Positions 51,952 through 60,334 of a stretch of 64,000 nucleotides of DNA are shown here, piece after piece. Each line of letters begins with the position of its first letter. Position 1 is the first letter of the stretch. Made by a program: the position numbers and the translations under genes. This stretch comes from Gp1-AA122 sp036378535 (GTDB lineage Bacteria; Acidobacteriota; Terriglobia; Terriglobales; Acidobacteriaceae), in the NCBI GenBank assembly GCA_036378535.1, contig DASUWH010000084.1, positions 1 through 64,000 on the forward strand. Direction: 5' to 3'. The notes under the pieces were generated by a model. It was not told the DNA's origin, made no database searches, and saw only the letters and a list, made by a program, of their open reading frames with translations.

Positions 51952-52623
51952 ATGACAGACAGTCACGTATCTGAATTCGCTGAACTGATCGAGGCGCTTG
52001 CCTGCGAGGATCTGCCGCACTTGAAGCACATGGGAAGGCGGGAGCGGCGCGCCGCGGAGACTCGTTTGCGCCTGTTTAGATGTGCCCTGGGATTGTTTGC
52101 CGAGCGCGGGTTCCCCAACGTCACCATCGAGCAAATCACCGAAGCCGCCGACGTGGGCAAGGGAACTTTCTTCAATTATTTCGAAAGCAAAGATCAGATC
52201 CTGGGGGTAATGGCGGAGATCCAGCTGGGCAAGGTGCGCGAAGCTTTCGAGCGGGCCACTGCGGGAGAGCAGCCGATCCAATCCGTGTTGCGTCAGCTAT
52301 TCCAGAGAGTGGGCGAGGAGCCGGGGCGCTCTCCGGAACTGGCTCGTGCCGTGATCTCGTCGTTCCTGGCGAGCAAGTACATTCGCGAGCACATGGCCCG
52401 CAACATGTCCGAGGGACGCCGAATGGCCGCGCAGATCATCCACTTAGGTCAGAGGCGCGGTGAAATCGATCCCAAGCTGAAAAAAGAAGAAGTTGCGCTG
52501 CATCTGCAGCAGACTTTTATGGGGACGCTGGTGCTGTGGTCCCTGCTCGGCGAGCCCAAGCTCGAGACGGCGCTCGAGGCCAGCTTCCAGCATTTTTGGA
52601 GAGCGATTGCCAGTTCTCATTAA
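51952..52623 (+). CDS. TetR-family repressor of the export operon
   Basis: 223 residues. N-terminal TetR helix-turn-helix at about 32-78 (ETRLRLFRCALGLFAERGFPNVTIEQITEAADVGKGTFFNYFESKDQIL), then a helical ligand-binding domain. The N-terminal 30 residues before the HTH are longer than usual. First gene of the operon, 11 bases before the TolC gene, and so likely an autoregulated, drug- or metabolite-responsive repressor. The position corresponds to E. coli CecR (YbiH), which precedes ybhGFSR. Confidence 0.92.
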   Translation: MTDSHVSEFAELIEALACEDLPHLKHMGRRERRAAETRLRLFRCALGLFAERGFPNVTIEQITEAADVGKGTFFNYFESKDQILGVMAEIQLGKVREAFERATAGEQPIQSVLRQLFQRVGEEPGRSPELARAVISSFLASKYIREHMARNMSEGRRMAAQIIHLGQRRGEIDPKLKKEEVALHLQQTFMGTLVLWSLLGEPKLETALEASFQHFWRAIASSH

Positions 52624-52634
52624 GAGCAAAAGCA

Positions 52635-53975
52635 ATGCGACGAAATCCGATTGTTTTGATCTCCGTAGCAATAACGACTTTGAGTTGCGTTGGGACGGTC
52701 GCCGCCCAGCAGACCTCCGCTTACCGGATCACATTACGTGAGGCTATTGAGAAGGGATTGCAGGCGAATCTCAGCGTATTGGTCGCGGACACACGCGTCG
52801 AGGAGGCGGAAGGTACGCGCATGCGGCGGTTTTCGGCGGCATTGCTGCCTCGTGTCCGCGCGCAAAGCTACGCTAATTTTCAGAATCGCAATTTGCGGGC
52901 GTTCGGTATCTCGGCTCCCGGCTTTCCTGGGGTGGTGGGGCCTTTCTCCAATTACGACTTCCGCGTGGCCGCAGACCAGAATGTCTTCGATCTGCAAAGC
53001 TACCATGGCTGGAAGGCGAGCCAGGACGCCGTCGAAGCCAGCAAGATGGATTACCAGGATGCGCGCGACCTTATTGTCCGCGCCATCGCCGGGCTTTACC
53101 TGGAGGCGCAATCGGCGGCTGCGCGGGTCAATGCGGCGCAATCCCGCGTGAATGACTCGCAAGTTTTGTATCAGCTGGCCAATAGCAAGCACAACGCAGG
53201 CACAGCAACCGGGGTCGATCTGTTGCGCTCGCAGGTGCAGCTGGCGAACGATAAGCAGGCGCTGCTGGCAGCGCAGAACCAGTACAAGCAATCGCTGCTG
53301 GTTCTGGCCCGCAATCTGGGGATGAACCCGAACACTCCGCTGGAATTGGCAGAGCAGTTGGTCTACCAGCCGCTGGCTGCGGCCACCGCCGAGACGCTGG
53401 TTGGATCCGCGCTCGTGGCGCGCCCTGATTACCTGTCGCTTGCCAGTCAAAGAGAGGAACTTGTGGAGCAGCAGCGCGCCAGCCGTGCTCGCTATCTACC
53501 CAAGCTTGGCGTCAGTGGGAATATCGGGGAACTCGGCCGCAGCATTGGCGGCGCTCAGGCAACTTATCTCATTCAGGGACAGATCGACTTCACTGTTTTT
53601 GATCGCGACCGCAGCGGTGAAGCTCAGGAGCTGGCCAGCCGCGTTCGGCGAATTGACGATCAGATCGCCGATCTGCACCGCGGCATTGAACAGGATATTC
53701 GTTCCGCGCTCTTGAATCTGCAGTCAACTGCCGATCAGGTCGCGGTGGCGCAGCAAGGGCAAGACTTGGCCCAGCGCGAGTTGCAGCTCACCCAGGACCG
53801 ATTCCGCTCCGGGGTCACGAACAATGTTGAGGTGGTTACGGCGCAGGACGAGTTGGCGCGTGCGCAGGAGAACTACATCCTGGCGGTCTCCAGTTACGTG
53901 GACGCGAAATTCGCGCTGGCCCGAGCCGCCGGCGGCACCGAGAAAAACATGGATCAATATCTTGGCAATCCCTAG
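52635..53975 (+). CDS. TolC-family outer-membrane efflux protein
   Basis: 446 residues. A signal peptide (VLISVAITTLSCVGTVAAQ) and two OEP repeats: DAREAIEKGLQANLSVLVADTRVEEAEG-like start and long helices LYLEAQSAAARVNAAQSRVNDSQVLYQLANSKHNAGTATGVDLLRSQVQLANDK..., then QVAVAQQGQDLAQRELQLTQDRFRSGVTNNVEVVTAQDELARAQENYI with the typical RF(R/K)xGxxxxxxVxxAQ signature in both halves. Forms the trimeric exit duct for the pump encoded downstream. The start is ATG 52635; the frame extends into the TetR gene without support. The E. coli ybh operon has no own TolC, so this is an addition. Confidence 0.92.
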   Translation: MRRNPIVLISVAITTLSCVGTVAAQQTSAYRITLREAIEKGLQANLSVLVADTRVEEAEGTRMRRFSAALLPRVRAQSYANFQNRNLRAFGISAPGFPGVVGPFSNYDFRVAADQNVFDLQSYHGWKASQDAVEASKMDYQDARDLIVRAIAGLYLEAQSAAARVNAAQSRVNDSQVLYQLANSKHNAGTATGVDLLRSQVQLANDKQALLAAQNQYKQSLLVLARNLGMNPNTPLELAEQLVYQPLAAATAETLVGSALVARPDYLSLASQREELVEQQRASRARYLPKLGVSGNIGELGRSIGGAQATYLIQGQIDFTVFDRDRSGEAQELASRVRRIDDQIADLHRGIEQDIRSALLNLQSTADQVAVAQQGQDLAQRELQLTQDRFRSGVTNNVEVVTAQDELARAQENYILAVSSYVDAKFALARAAGGTEKNMDQYLGNP

Positions 53976-54014
53976 TTGTGAGCGAGGCGCGTGTCAGCCC
54001 GCGAGGTCGGAAGC

Positions 54015-55049
54015 ATGAAAAGAACATCAACAATCGTGATCGTCCTGATTGCAGCGATGGCTGCCGCCGTGTACTTCTATCCGCGTCTTGTACAGGACTC
54101 GAAACCGGCGAACGAAATTGTTCTCTCCGGCAACATCGAAACCCACGAGAGTTTGGTCAGCTTCAAGGTGCCCGGTCGAATCATTGATCTGCCAGTCGAA
54201 GAAGGGCAGACCGTTTCGTCCGGCGCTCTCCTCGCCCGTCTGGACGACGAGGACTACAAGCAGAGAGTCCGCATCGATGAGGCCAGTGTTCGGGTTCGGC
54301 AAGCGAACCTGGCACTGACCCTCGCAGGCACCCGCCAGCAGGAGATCAATGCAGCGCAGCAGGCGATGCTGGACGCGCAAGCTGACCTGAAGCAGAAAAA
54401 GCTCGACTACGAGCGGGCGCAGCGGCTGTTCAGCGAAGATGCCATCTCGGCTCAGGATCGTGACCTTGCCGATACCGCGGTAAAACGGGCGCAGGCAAGT
54501 TTCGAAGCGGCTGAGCAACGTTACAGCCAGGCGGTGGAAGGCAGCCGTAAAGAAGACATTGCGATCGCGGAAGCGAATCTCAAGGAAGCGAATGCCAATC
54601 TCGGCATGTCGCACGTCAATCTTGACTACACGATTCTGCGCGCTCCCTCGGCTGGAGTCATTACCGTTCGGCAGGCTGAGCTCGGAGAAGTTGTGGTGCC
54701 CGGCACACCCGTAGTCACTCTGGCCGATCTCGATCACATCTGGCTGCGTGCGTACATCGCTGAAATTGATCTGGGCCGCATTCATTGGGGACAAGACGCC
54801 CAGGTGACCACAGACACTTACCCCGGCAAGCGCTATCACGGCCGCATTTCGTTCATAGCCTCGGACGCAGAGTTCACGCCCAAGAGCGTGCAGACTTATA
54901 AGGAGCGGGTCACGCTGGTCTATCGGATCAAGATTGACATTGATAATCCAAACCATGAACTCAAACCCGGTATGCCGGCGGACGCTCACATCACGCTAGC
55001 CGCGCATAGCGCACCGACTCAGAGCCAGGCCGGGAAACCGGAGAATTGA
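54015..55049 (+). CDS. HlyD-family periplasmic adaptor (YbhG-like)
   Basis: 344 residues. N-terminal membrane anchor (STIVIVLIAAMAAAVYFYPRL), biotinyl-lipoyl halves (GNIETHESLVSFKVPGRIIDLPVEEGQTVSSGALLARLDDEDY and DYTILRAPSAGVITVRQAELGEVVVPGTPVVTLADL) around a long alpha-hairpin (about 70-170, Ala/Gln-rich coiled coil), then a beta-barrel part (SFIASDAEFTPKSVQTYKERVTLVYRIKIDI) and GMPADAHI near the end. TPKSVQT and GMPADAHITL are typical of the YbhG/EmrA branch. The start is ATG 54015 with GGAAG; the stop overlaps the next start (TGATG). Confidence 0.92.
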   Translation: MKRTSTIVIVLIAAMAAAVYFYPRLVQDSKPANEIVLSGNIETHESLVSFKVPGRIIDLPVEEGQTVSSGALLARLDDEDYKQRVRIDEASVRVRQANLALTLAGTRQQEINAAQQAMLDAQADLKQKKLDYERAQRLFSEDAISAQDRDLADTAVKRAQASFEAAEQRYSQAVEGSRKEDIAIAEANLKEANANLGMSHVNLDYTILRAPSAGVITVRQAELGEVVVPGTPVVTLADLDHIWLRAYIAEIDLGRIHWGQDAQVTTDTYPGKRYHGRISFIASDAEFTPKSVQTYKERVTLVYRIKIDIDNPNHELKPGMPADAHITLAAHSAPTQSQAGKPEN

Positions 55050-56002
55050 TGTCTGAGCAGTTCCAATCCGCGATTGTGGCCGAAGGACTTACCAAGAGGT
55101 TTCCCGGTGTGAGCGCTGTGGATGGTCTCAGCTTTGATGTGCGTCCCGGCGAAATCTTCGGCTTGGTGGGGCCAGATGGCGCGGGTAAGACGACAACCCT
55201 TCGCATGCTGGCGGGGGTCATGCCTCCCGACGAGGGAAAGGCGATTGTGGCAGGGACCAACGTCGTCCACGACCCTGAAGGCGCCAAGCATCACCTCAGC
55301 TACATGCCGCAGCGCTTCGGACTTTACGAGGATCTCACGGTCGACGAAAACATCGATTTCTATGCCGATCTGTTTGGGGTACGAAAAACGGAGCGTGGCG
55401 AGCGTGGTACGCAGCTGCTGCGCGCGGCGGGCATGAGCGAGTTCCGCAAGCGCCTCGCGGGGAAGCTGTCGGGAGGAATGAAGCAGAAGCTGGGCCTGGT
55501 GTGTGCTCTCATTCATCGGCCCAAGGTGATTCTCCTGGACGAGCCCACTACGGGCGTCGATCCAGTTTCACGGCGCGATTTCTGGCGCATCCTTTATGAA
55601 TTGATCGCGGAAGGCGTAGCCATCCTCACTTCGACGGCCTACCTCGATGAAGCAGAGCGCTGCCACCGGGTCGCATTGCTGCATCAGGGGACGCTACTCT
55701 TTTGTGATACACCGAATAATCTCAAGTCCAAGCTCCGCAAGGGTGTGCTGTCGGTGATTTCGCCGGATGGGCGCCGCTTGCGCGAAGTGATCGAACACGC
55801 CGAGGGCATTTCGAGTCTCATGCTGACCGGCGATGGCCTGCACGTGGTGGTAGATGACGCTGGCCGCCGCATTCCGGAATTGGAGACTCGGCTGCAGAAC
55901 GCGGGAGTTCCTTTCCAGGGCATTCATCAGGTCACGCCTACCATCGAAGATCTCTTTGTCGACGCTGTCACCAGCCTGGGTGGAGAACCGCGGCATGCCT
56001 GA
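55049..56002 (+). CDS. ABC exporter ATPase 1 (YbhF N-half-like)
   Basis: 317 residues. ABC domain with Walker A GLVGPDGAGKTTTLRM (Asp where most have Asn), Q-loop YMPQRFGLYEDLTV, signature LSGGMKQKLGLVCAL and Walker B VILLDEPTTGVDP with catalytic Glu. The switch histidine is replaced: LTSTAYLDEAER has Ala where TTHYMEEAE has His. This mirrors the N-terminal half of E. coli YbhF. A C-terminal DUF4162-like region (about 225-317) follows. Starts one base inside the upstream stop and overlaps the next ATPase by eight bases in another frame, so the YbhF fusion is split here. Confidence 0.92.
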   Translation: MSEQFQSAIVAEGLTKRFPGVSAVDGLSFDVRPGEIFGLVGPDGAGKTTTLRMLAGVMPPDEGKAIVAGTNVVHDPEGAKHHLSYMPQRFGLYEDLTVDENIDFYADLFGVRKTERGERGTQLLRAAGMSEFRKRLAGKLSGGMKQKLGLVCALIHRPKVILLDEPTTGVDPVSRRDFWRILYELIAEGVAILTSTAYLDEAERCHRVALLHQGTLLFCDTPNNLKSKLRKGVLSVISPDGRRLREVIEHAEGISSLMLTGDGLHVVVDDAGRRIPELETRLQNAGVPFQGIHQVTPTIEDLFVDAVTSLGGEPRHA

Positions 56003-56954
56003 GAACCATAGTTCGGTAGTGATCGAACAGCTGGTTAAGAGGTTCGGAGATTTTGTGGCTGTCGATCACATCAGCCTGCAAACTCGAAGAGGCGAGATTT
56101 TCGGCTTTCTGGGACCGAACGGCGCCGGGAAATCCACCACCATTCGGATGTTGTGCGGTTTATTGAAGCCGACCTCGGGCCGCGCCACGGTTGCCGGGTA
56201 TGACGTAGCGCAACAGCCGGAATCAGTGCGCCAGAACATCGGCTACATGTCGCAGAAATTTTCTTTGTACAACGATCTCAAGGTCATCGAGAACATCCGG
56301 CTCTTCGCCGGGCTTTACAGCGTGCCTTCCGACAAGCTGACGGAGCGCATCGAGTGGGCGCTCACTATGGCCAACCTGAAAGGTCAGGAGAATCTGATTG
56401 TGGGCACGCTTCCGGGCGGGTGGAAGCAACGGCTGGCCTTGGGCTGCGCGGTGCTGCACAAGCCGCCCATCATCTTTCTGGACGAGCCCACTTCCGGGGT
56501 GGATCCGATCTCGCGGCGTCAGTTCTGGGACCTGATCCATCGCATGGCGGGAGAAGGGGTGACCGTGTTCGTGACCACGCACTACATGGAGGAAGCTGAG
56601 TACTGCAACCGGCTGGCGCTGATCTTTCGGGGAAAGATCGTTGCCCTGGGCACGCCCTCCGAGCTCAAGCAGAAATCGATGAAAGGCGAACTGCTCCTGG
56701 TCGAATGCGAACCGCTGGGGCCAGCCGTCGAGCTGCTGCAGACTGCGCCTTTCGTCATGGACGCTGCTGTGTTCGGCAGCGCGCTGCACCTGGTCGTGCA
56801 AAAGGCTGAGGCCGCTATTCCGCAAGTGAACCAATATTTGGCTGATCGCAACATCTCTGTGCGGCAGGTTGAGAAGATCCATCCCAGTCTCGAGGACGTG
56901 TTCGTGTCGCTCACAACCGAGGCGAAGAACGGAAAGGAGCGGAGGGCTTCATGA
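55995..56954 (+). CDS. ABC exporter ATPase 2 (YbhF C-half-like)
   Basis: 319 residues. Walker A GFLGPNGAGKSTTIRM, Q-loop YMSQKFSLYNDLKV, Walker B IIFLDEPTSGVDP and switch His in VTTHYMEEAEYC are canonical. The signature is degenerate: TLPGGWKQRLALGCAV (LPGGW where LSGGQ is usual). Combined with ATPase 1, the heterodimer should have one consensus site (Walker A of this subunit with the LSGG of ATPase 1) and one degenerate site. The start is ATG 55995 (MPENHSS), in the last codons of ATPase 1; the frame runs back to 55854 without support. Four-base overlap (ATGA) with the first permease. Confidence 0.92.
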   Translation: MPENHSSVVIEQLVKRFGDFVAVDHISLQTRRGEIFGFLGPNGAGKSTTIRMLCGLLKPTSGRATVAGYDVAQQPESVRQNIGYMSQKFSLYNDLKVIENIRLFAGLYSVPSDKLTERIEWALTMANLKGQENLIVGTLPGGWKQRLALGCAVLHKPPIIFLDEPTSGVDPISRRQFWDLIHRMAGEGVTVFVTTHYMEEAEYCNRLALIFRGKIVALGTPSELKQKSMKGELLLVECEPLGPAVELLQTAPFVMDAAVFGSALHLVVQKAEAAIPQVNQYLADRNISVRQVEKIHPSLEDVFVSLTTEAKNGKERRAS

Positions 56955-58084
56955 GCTGGACTCGGTTCCTCGCGGTGGCGAAAAAAGAAATTGTGCAGGT
57001 GCTTCGCGACTCGCGCAGCCTGACCATCGTTCTCATCATGCCGGTCATCCTGGTTTTGCTCTTCGGATACGGCGTCAACCTCGATCTGAAGTATCTCCAT
57101 ATTTATGTCTACGATCGCGACGGCAGCCAGCAGAGCCAGGATTTGTTGAAGCGTTTTCAGGCCAGCGATTACTTCGAAATTGGAGGCGTGGTTAGCAGCT
57201 ACTCCGAATTGACCCGCGCCATCGACGACGGCCACGCCAAGATGGGAATCGTCATCCCCTGGGATTTCTCACAGCGCCTTCAGGATGGGCGTCCGGTGCA
57301 GGTGCAGGCGCTGGTGGATGCGACAGACGATAACACGGCTAACGTCGTGATCGGCTACACCCAGGCCGTGGTGCAGGGCTACTCGTCGGCGGTTCAACTC
57401 GACTGGTTGCGCGACCGCGGACAAACCGTGCAACCCGCGTTCCTGAGCATCGAGACGCGTACCTGGTATAACGAGGACCTTGAAAGCAGTGCCTTCATCA
57501 TCCCGGGGGTGCTCGCCCTGGTGATGTCGGTGATCGGCGCGTTTCTTACTTCGCTGACCATTGCCCGCGAATGGGAACGCGGCACCATGGAACAGCTGGT
57601 CTCGACTCCAGTGACGCCGCTGGAAATCATGCTGGGCAAGCTCGTGCCTTACTTCGCCATTGGCATGATCGACGTCATTGTCTGCGCGCTCATTGCTCTG
57701 TTCTGGTTTCACGTGCCCTTCCGGGGCTCGTTTCTCACGCTGTTGATCAGTTCGGCGATGTTCATGATCGTCGTGCTATCGATGGGATTCTTTATATCCG
57801 TAATCGCCAAGAATCAACTGGCTGCCAGCCAGATGGCTTTGCTGGCAACATTTCTTCCCGCTTTTTTGCTGTCGGGATTCCTATACGCGATTGAGCAGAT
57901 GCCAGTTGTTTTGCAGGGGATCACACGGGTGCTGCCGGCGCGCTATTACGTGTCGGTCCTTAAGAAGATTTTTCTGAAGGGAACGCCCAGCGCTTTGCTG
58001 TACGCCGATCTGGTACCGCTCGCGGCGTTCGCCGTGGTATTGGCTCTGCTGGCCACGCACTCGTTCCACAAGAGGTTGACCTAG
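56951..58084 (+). CDS. ABC-2 permease 1 (YbhS-like)
   Basis: 377 residues, ABC2_membrane_3 type: one N-terminal helix (SLTIVLIMPVILVLLFGYGVNLDLKYLHIYVYDRD), a large periplasmic domain (about 45-175), then five helices with SAFIIPGVLALVMSVIGAFLTSLTIAREWERGTMEQLVSTPVTPLEIMLGKLVPYFAIGMIDVIV containing the REWERGTMEQL coupling region. The end LATHSFHKRLT is like the paralogue that follows. Pairs with permease 2 as the membrane heterodimer driven by the two ATPases. Confidence 0.93.
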   Translation: MSWTRFLAVAKKEIVQVLRDSRSLTIVLIMPVILVLLFGYGVNLDLKYLHIYVYDRDGSQQSQDLLKRFQASDYFEIGGVVSSYSELTRAIDDGHAKMGIVIPWDFSQRLQDGRPVQVQALVDATDDNTANVVIGYTQAVVQGYSSAVQLDWLRDRGQTVQPAFLSIETRTWYNEDLESSAFIIPGVLALVMSVIGAFLTSLTIAREWERGTMEQLVSTPVTPLEIMLGKLVPYFAIGMIDVIVCALIALFWFHVPFRGSFLTLLISSAMFMIVVLSMGFFISVIAKNQLAASQMALLATFLPAFLLSGFLYAIEQMPVVLQGITRVLPARYYVSVLKKIFLKGTPSALLYADLVPLAAFAVVLALLATHSFHKRLT

Positions 58085-58093
58085 GAGACGATT

Positions 58094-59227
58094 ATGCTGG
58101 CGCGGCTCAAGCAGATGCTGATCAAGGAATTCATCCAGGTTTTCCGCGACCAGCGCACCCGGTTCTTGCTCTTCGGGCCGCCGATCATCCAGATGCTTAT
58201 CTTCGGCTATGCCGCGACTTTCGAGATCCATCACGTGGCCACGGTTGTGCTCGATCTCGATCACAGCCAGGAAAGCAGGGAACTGGTTTCCCGCTTTACC
58301 TCAAGCCCGTACTTCGACGTGCAACGCGAACTCAACGATTATCGTCAGGTGGGAGATCTGATTGATCGCGGAAAAGCCACGGTTGCCCTGCAGATTAATG
58401 CAGGATTCGCCCAGAATCTTCGCAAGGGAAAAACGGCTCCTCTGCAGGTGATCGTGGACGCGACTAACTCCAATACAGCCTTGATTGCTTCCGGTTACAT
58501 TAACCAAATCGCCCTCGGCTTCGGAAAGGACTACCAGCAGGACCGCATCAACCGAATCTCACCGCAGATGATCGAGAAGCTGCCATCCGTCCAACTCGAG
58601 CAGAGACCGTGGTACAACCCGGACCTGCGCAGCCGCTGGTTCTTCATTCCGGGCATTGTGGGCAGCCTGACGCTGGTGCTGGTGGTCAACTTGACCGCAT
58701 TTGCCGTGGTGCGCGAACGCGAGATTGGCACGCTCGAGCAGATCATGGTGACGCCGATCCGGCCGGCGGAGTTTATCCTCGGCAAAACCTTGCCTTTCTT
58801 TCTGATTGGCTTATTCGACGTCTCCCTGATCGCGACTGTCGGCACGCTGTGGTTCCGCGTTCCTTTCCAGGGAAGCGTTCTCGTCCTGTTCATCGGAGCG
58901 ATTCTCTTCCTGCTCTGCATGCTTGGCGTCGGGTTGCTGATCTCAACCGTTTCAGCCACCCAACAGCAAGCGCTGGTGACAGCTTTCTTCTTCATCATGC
59001 CCGCGATCACCTTCTCAGGGTTTGGATTTCCCATCAGCACGATGCCGCCGTGGCTGCAGTACCTGACGTATGCCAGTCCCTTACGATATTTCTTGGTCGT
59101 GCTTCGCGGCACCTACTTGAAAGGCGTGGGGCTGGGGATTTTGTGGCCCCAAATGCTGGCCATGGGGGTGCTCGGCGCCGTGCTACTGACGGCGGCGGTG
59201 TTGCGATTCCATAAGGCGCTGGATTAG
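58094..59227 (+). CDS. ABC-2 permease 2 (YbhR-like)
   Basis: 377 residues and the same length and topology as permease 1: MLARLKQMLIKEFIQVFRDQRTRFLLFGPPIIQMLIFGYAATFEIHHV, periplasmic domain, then WFFIPGIVGSLTLVLVVNLTAFAVVREREIGTLEQIMVTPIRPAEFILGKTLPFFLIGLFDV. KEFIQVFRDQRTR is a family motif for the cytoplasmic coupling helix. Nine bases after permease 1, and the last gene of the operon. E. coli YbhFSR exports cationic drugs/Na+(Li+); the substrate here is unknown. Confidence 0.93.
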   Translation: MLARLKQMLIKEFIQVFRDQRTRFLLFGPPIIQMLIFGYAATFEIHHVATVVLDLDHSQESRELVSRFTSSPYFDVQRELNDYRQVGDLIDRGKATVALQINAGFAQNLRKGKTAPLQVIVDATNSNTALIASGYINQIALGFGKDYQQDRINRISPQMIEKLPSVQLEQRPWYNPDLRSRWFFIPGIVGSLTLVLVVNLTAFAVVREREIGTLEQIMVTPIRPAEFILGKTLPFFLIGLFDVSLIATVGTLWFRVPFQGSVLVLFIGAILFLLCMLGVGLLISTVSATQQQALVTAFFFIMPAITFSGFGFPISTMPPWLQYLTYASPLRYFLVVLRGTYLKGVGLGILWPQMLAMGVLGAVLLTAAVLRFHKALD

Positions 59228-59417
59228 GTGGGACAGAGCCCCATCGAGAGGCTGGGTTCGTACTGCTTCGCGCTGCTCGGCTGCGGCGATCGGCAGGTAG
59301 AGCGTCGCCGGCGGTTAGTGGTTTGGCTCCTCGACACCATTGGTGCCACGCGGGTAGCACGTCTGGGCTATTTGCAAAAATGGATAAAAAGGTAGAGTTG
59401 TGGGGATCGCTATTGAA

Positions 59418-59538
59418 GGGTGAATGGCTGAAGCGGTGAGCCTGCCACGTCTGGCTACTGCACACGCCCTCTTGTGGCCATTCACCCGAACCCAAGCATA
59501 GTTGATCTTCTCGATAGTCATATGGCACGAAGGTGCCA
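59418..59538 (+). promoter_or_regulatory. Structured region upstream of the Flp pilin
   Basis: GGGTGAATGGC (59418-59428) and GCCATTCACCC (59477-59487) form a perfect 11-bp inverted repeat, and TGGCAC-GAAG-GTGCCA (59523-59538) a short hairpin. Both lie between the export operon and the pilin gene (gap 59228-59621), where no gene is supported. They could end the upstream transcript or structure the pilin leader. Confidence 0.4.
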
Positions 59539-59621
59539 TTTACTCGTGTAGCACCCAAAGCCAATATAAACAGCGGCTGGCACTGGTCTTTGTTTATCAC
59601 CCAGCTCTCATAGGAGGAAAC

Positions 59622-59786
59622 ATGTTCGGGTGGCTTACTGCAGCGTGGTCTGACGAGCAAGGACAGGATATTGCCGAATACGCCGTAATGGTGGCAGTCA
59701 TCCTGATCGTGGTGGTTGGAACCATTCGTCTGATTGGCTCTAATTCCAATACTGTTTTTTCCAACGTGGCCAGCTCCATACAATAG
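59622..59786 (+). CDS. Flp/Fap-type (type IVb) pilin
   Basis: 54 residues: MFGWLTAAWSDEQGQDIAEYAVMVAVILIVVVGTIRLIGSNSNTVFSNVASSIQ. Short leader with a GQDIAEYAVM sequence, where the Flp motif has G-x4-5-EY after the prepilin-peptidase site, then one hydrophobic helix and a short polar tail, exactly the Flp pilin layout. A very strong AGGAGGAAA lies just upstream of the ATG, as expected for an abundant structural protein. None of the tad/cpa assembly genes are in the window, so it is an orphan pilin or depends on a distant tad locus. Confidence 0.88.
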   Translation: MFGWLTAAWSDEQGQDIAEYAVMVAVILIVVVGTIRLIGSNSNTVFSNVASSIQ

Positions 59787-59830
59787 ACCATCTTTACGTA
59801 GCAGAAACCAGGTTGATGGAGTTCTCACAC

Positions 59831-60049
59831 ATGATAAGAGCCAAGGTCATTAATGCCTGCTTTCAGGTTATGGCGGCGTTTTGGGCGGTTATTGTGATCA
59901 CGAAAACCCCGGCGCCGATGAATTGGCGCACCTATGCATTAGCCGCTGCAGGAGTAGTCGTCATTTCTGTCGTCGGTACACGCCTGAAACATCGTATTCT
60001 GAAGCGACAAAACCCGGTCAGTTCGGGTGCAGCTTCCGTTGATAGGTAA
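59831..60049 (+). CDS. Small two-helix membrane protein
   Basis: 72 residues: MIRAKVINACFQVMAAFWAVIVITKTPAPMNWRTYALAAAGVVVISVVGTRLKHRILKRQ... Two hydrophobic helices separated by a short loop (KTPAPMNW), then a basic, Ser/Val tail. GGAG lies ten bases before the ATG at 59831 (in-frame ATGs at 59813 and 59816 have no site). 44 bases after the pilin, on the same strand, so it may be co-expressed with it. Unknown function. Confidence 0.55.
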   Translation: MIRAKVINACFQVMAAFWAVIVITKTPAPMNWRTYALAAAGVVVISVVGTRLKHRILKRQNPVSSGAASVDR

Positions 60050-60072
60050 TCCAGGATTTAACTCTGAGTGAT

Positions 60073-60095
60073 CCCAGGGCAACGCCTGGGCTACC
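60073..60095 (-). repeat. GTAG-headed REP hairpin (family B)
   Basis: On the minus strand GGTAGCCCAGGCGTTGCCCTGGG: a GTAG head and an imperfect hairpin CCCAGG(C)/(G)CCTGGG, in the gap between the small membrane protein and the GAF gene. Confidence 0.6.
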
Positions 60096-60334
60096 CATTT
60101 CCTCCGTCATCCGGTACTCGGCAGGCGCTGTTTGAACCTCCTGGTTACTTTCGTGACTCCACCGCGCCTTTTCGAAGATGATAGCCGACCATTCTGGCAT
60201 CAGAATCCCATCAGCACTTCTCAGATGTGCAACGCCGCAGGTTTCATGTGAAAATGCTCGGCCGGTAATCTTCGAAGGGCTGCCCAGGAGTTAACTTTAG
60301 GACTCCTGCCGCAGGCTCTTAATTGTTAAAGCAA

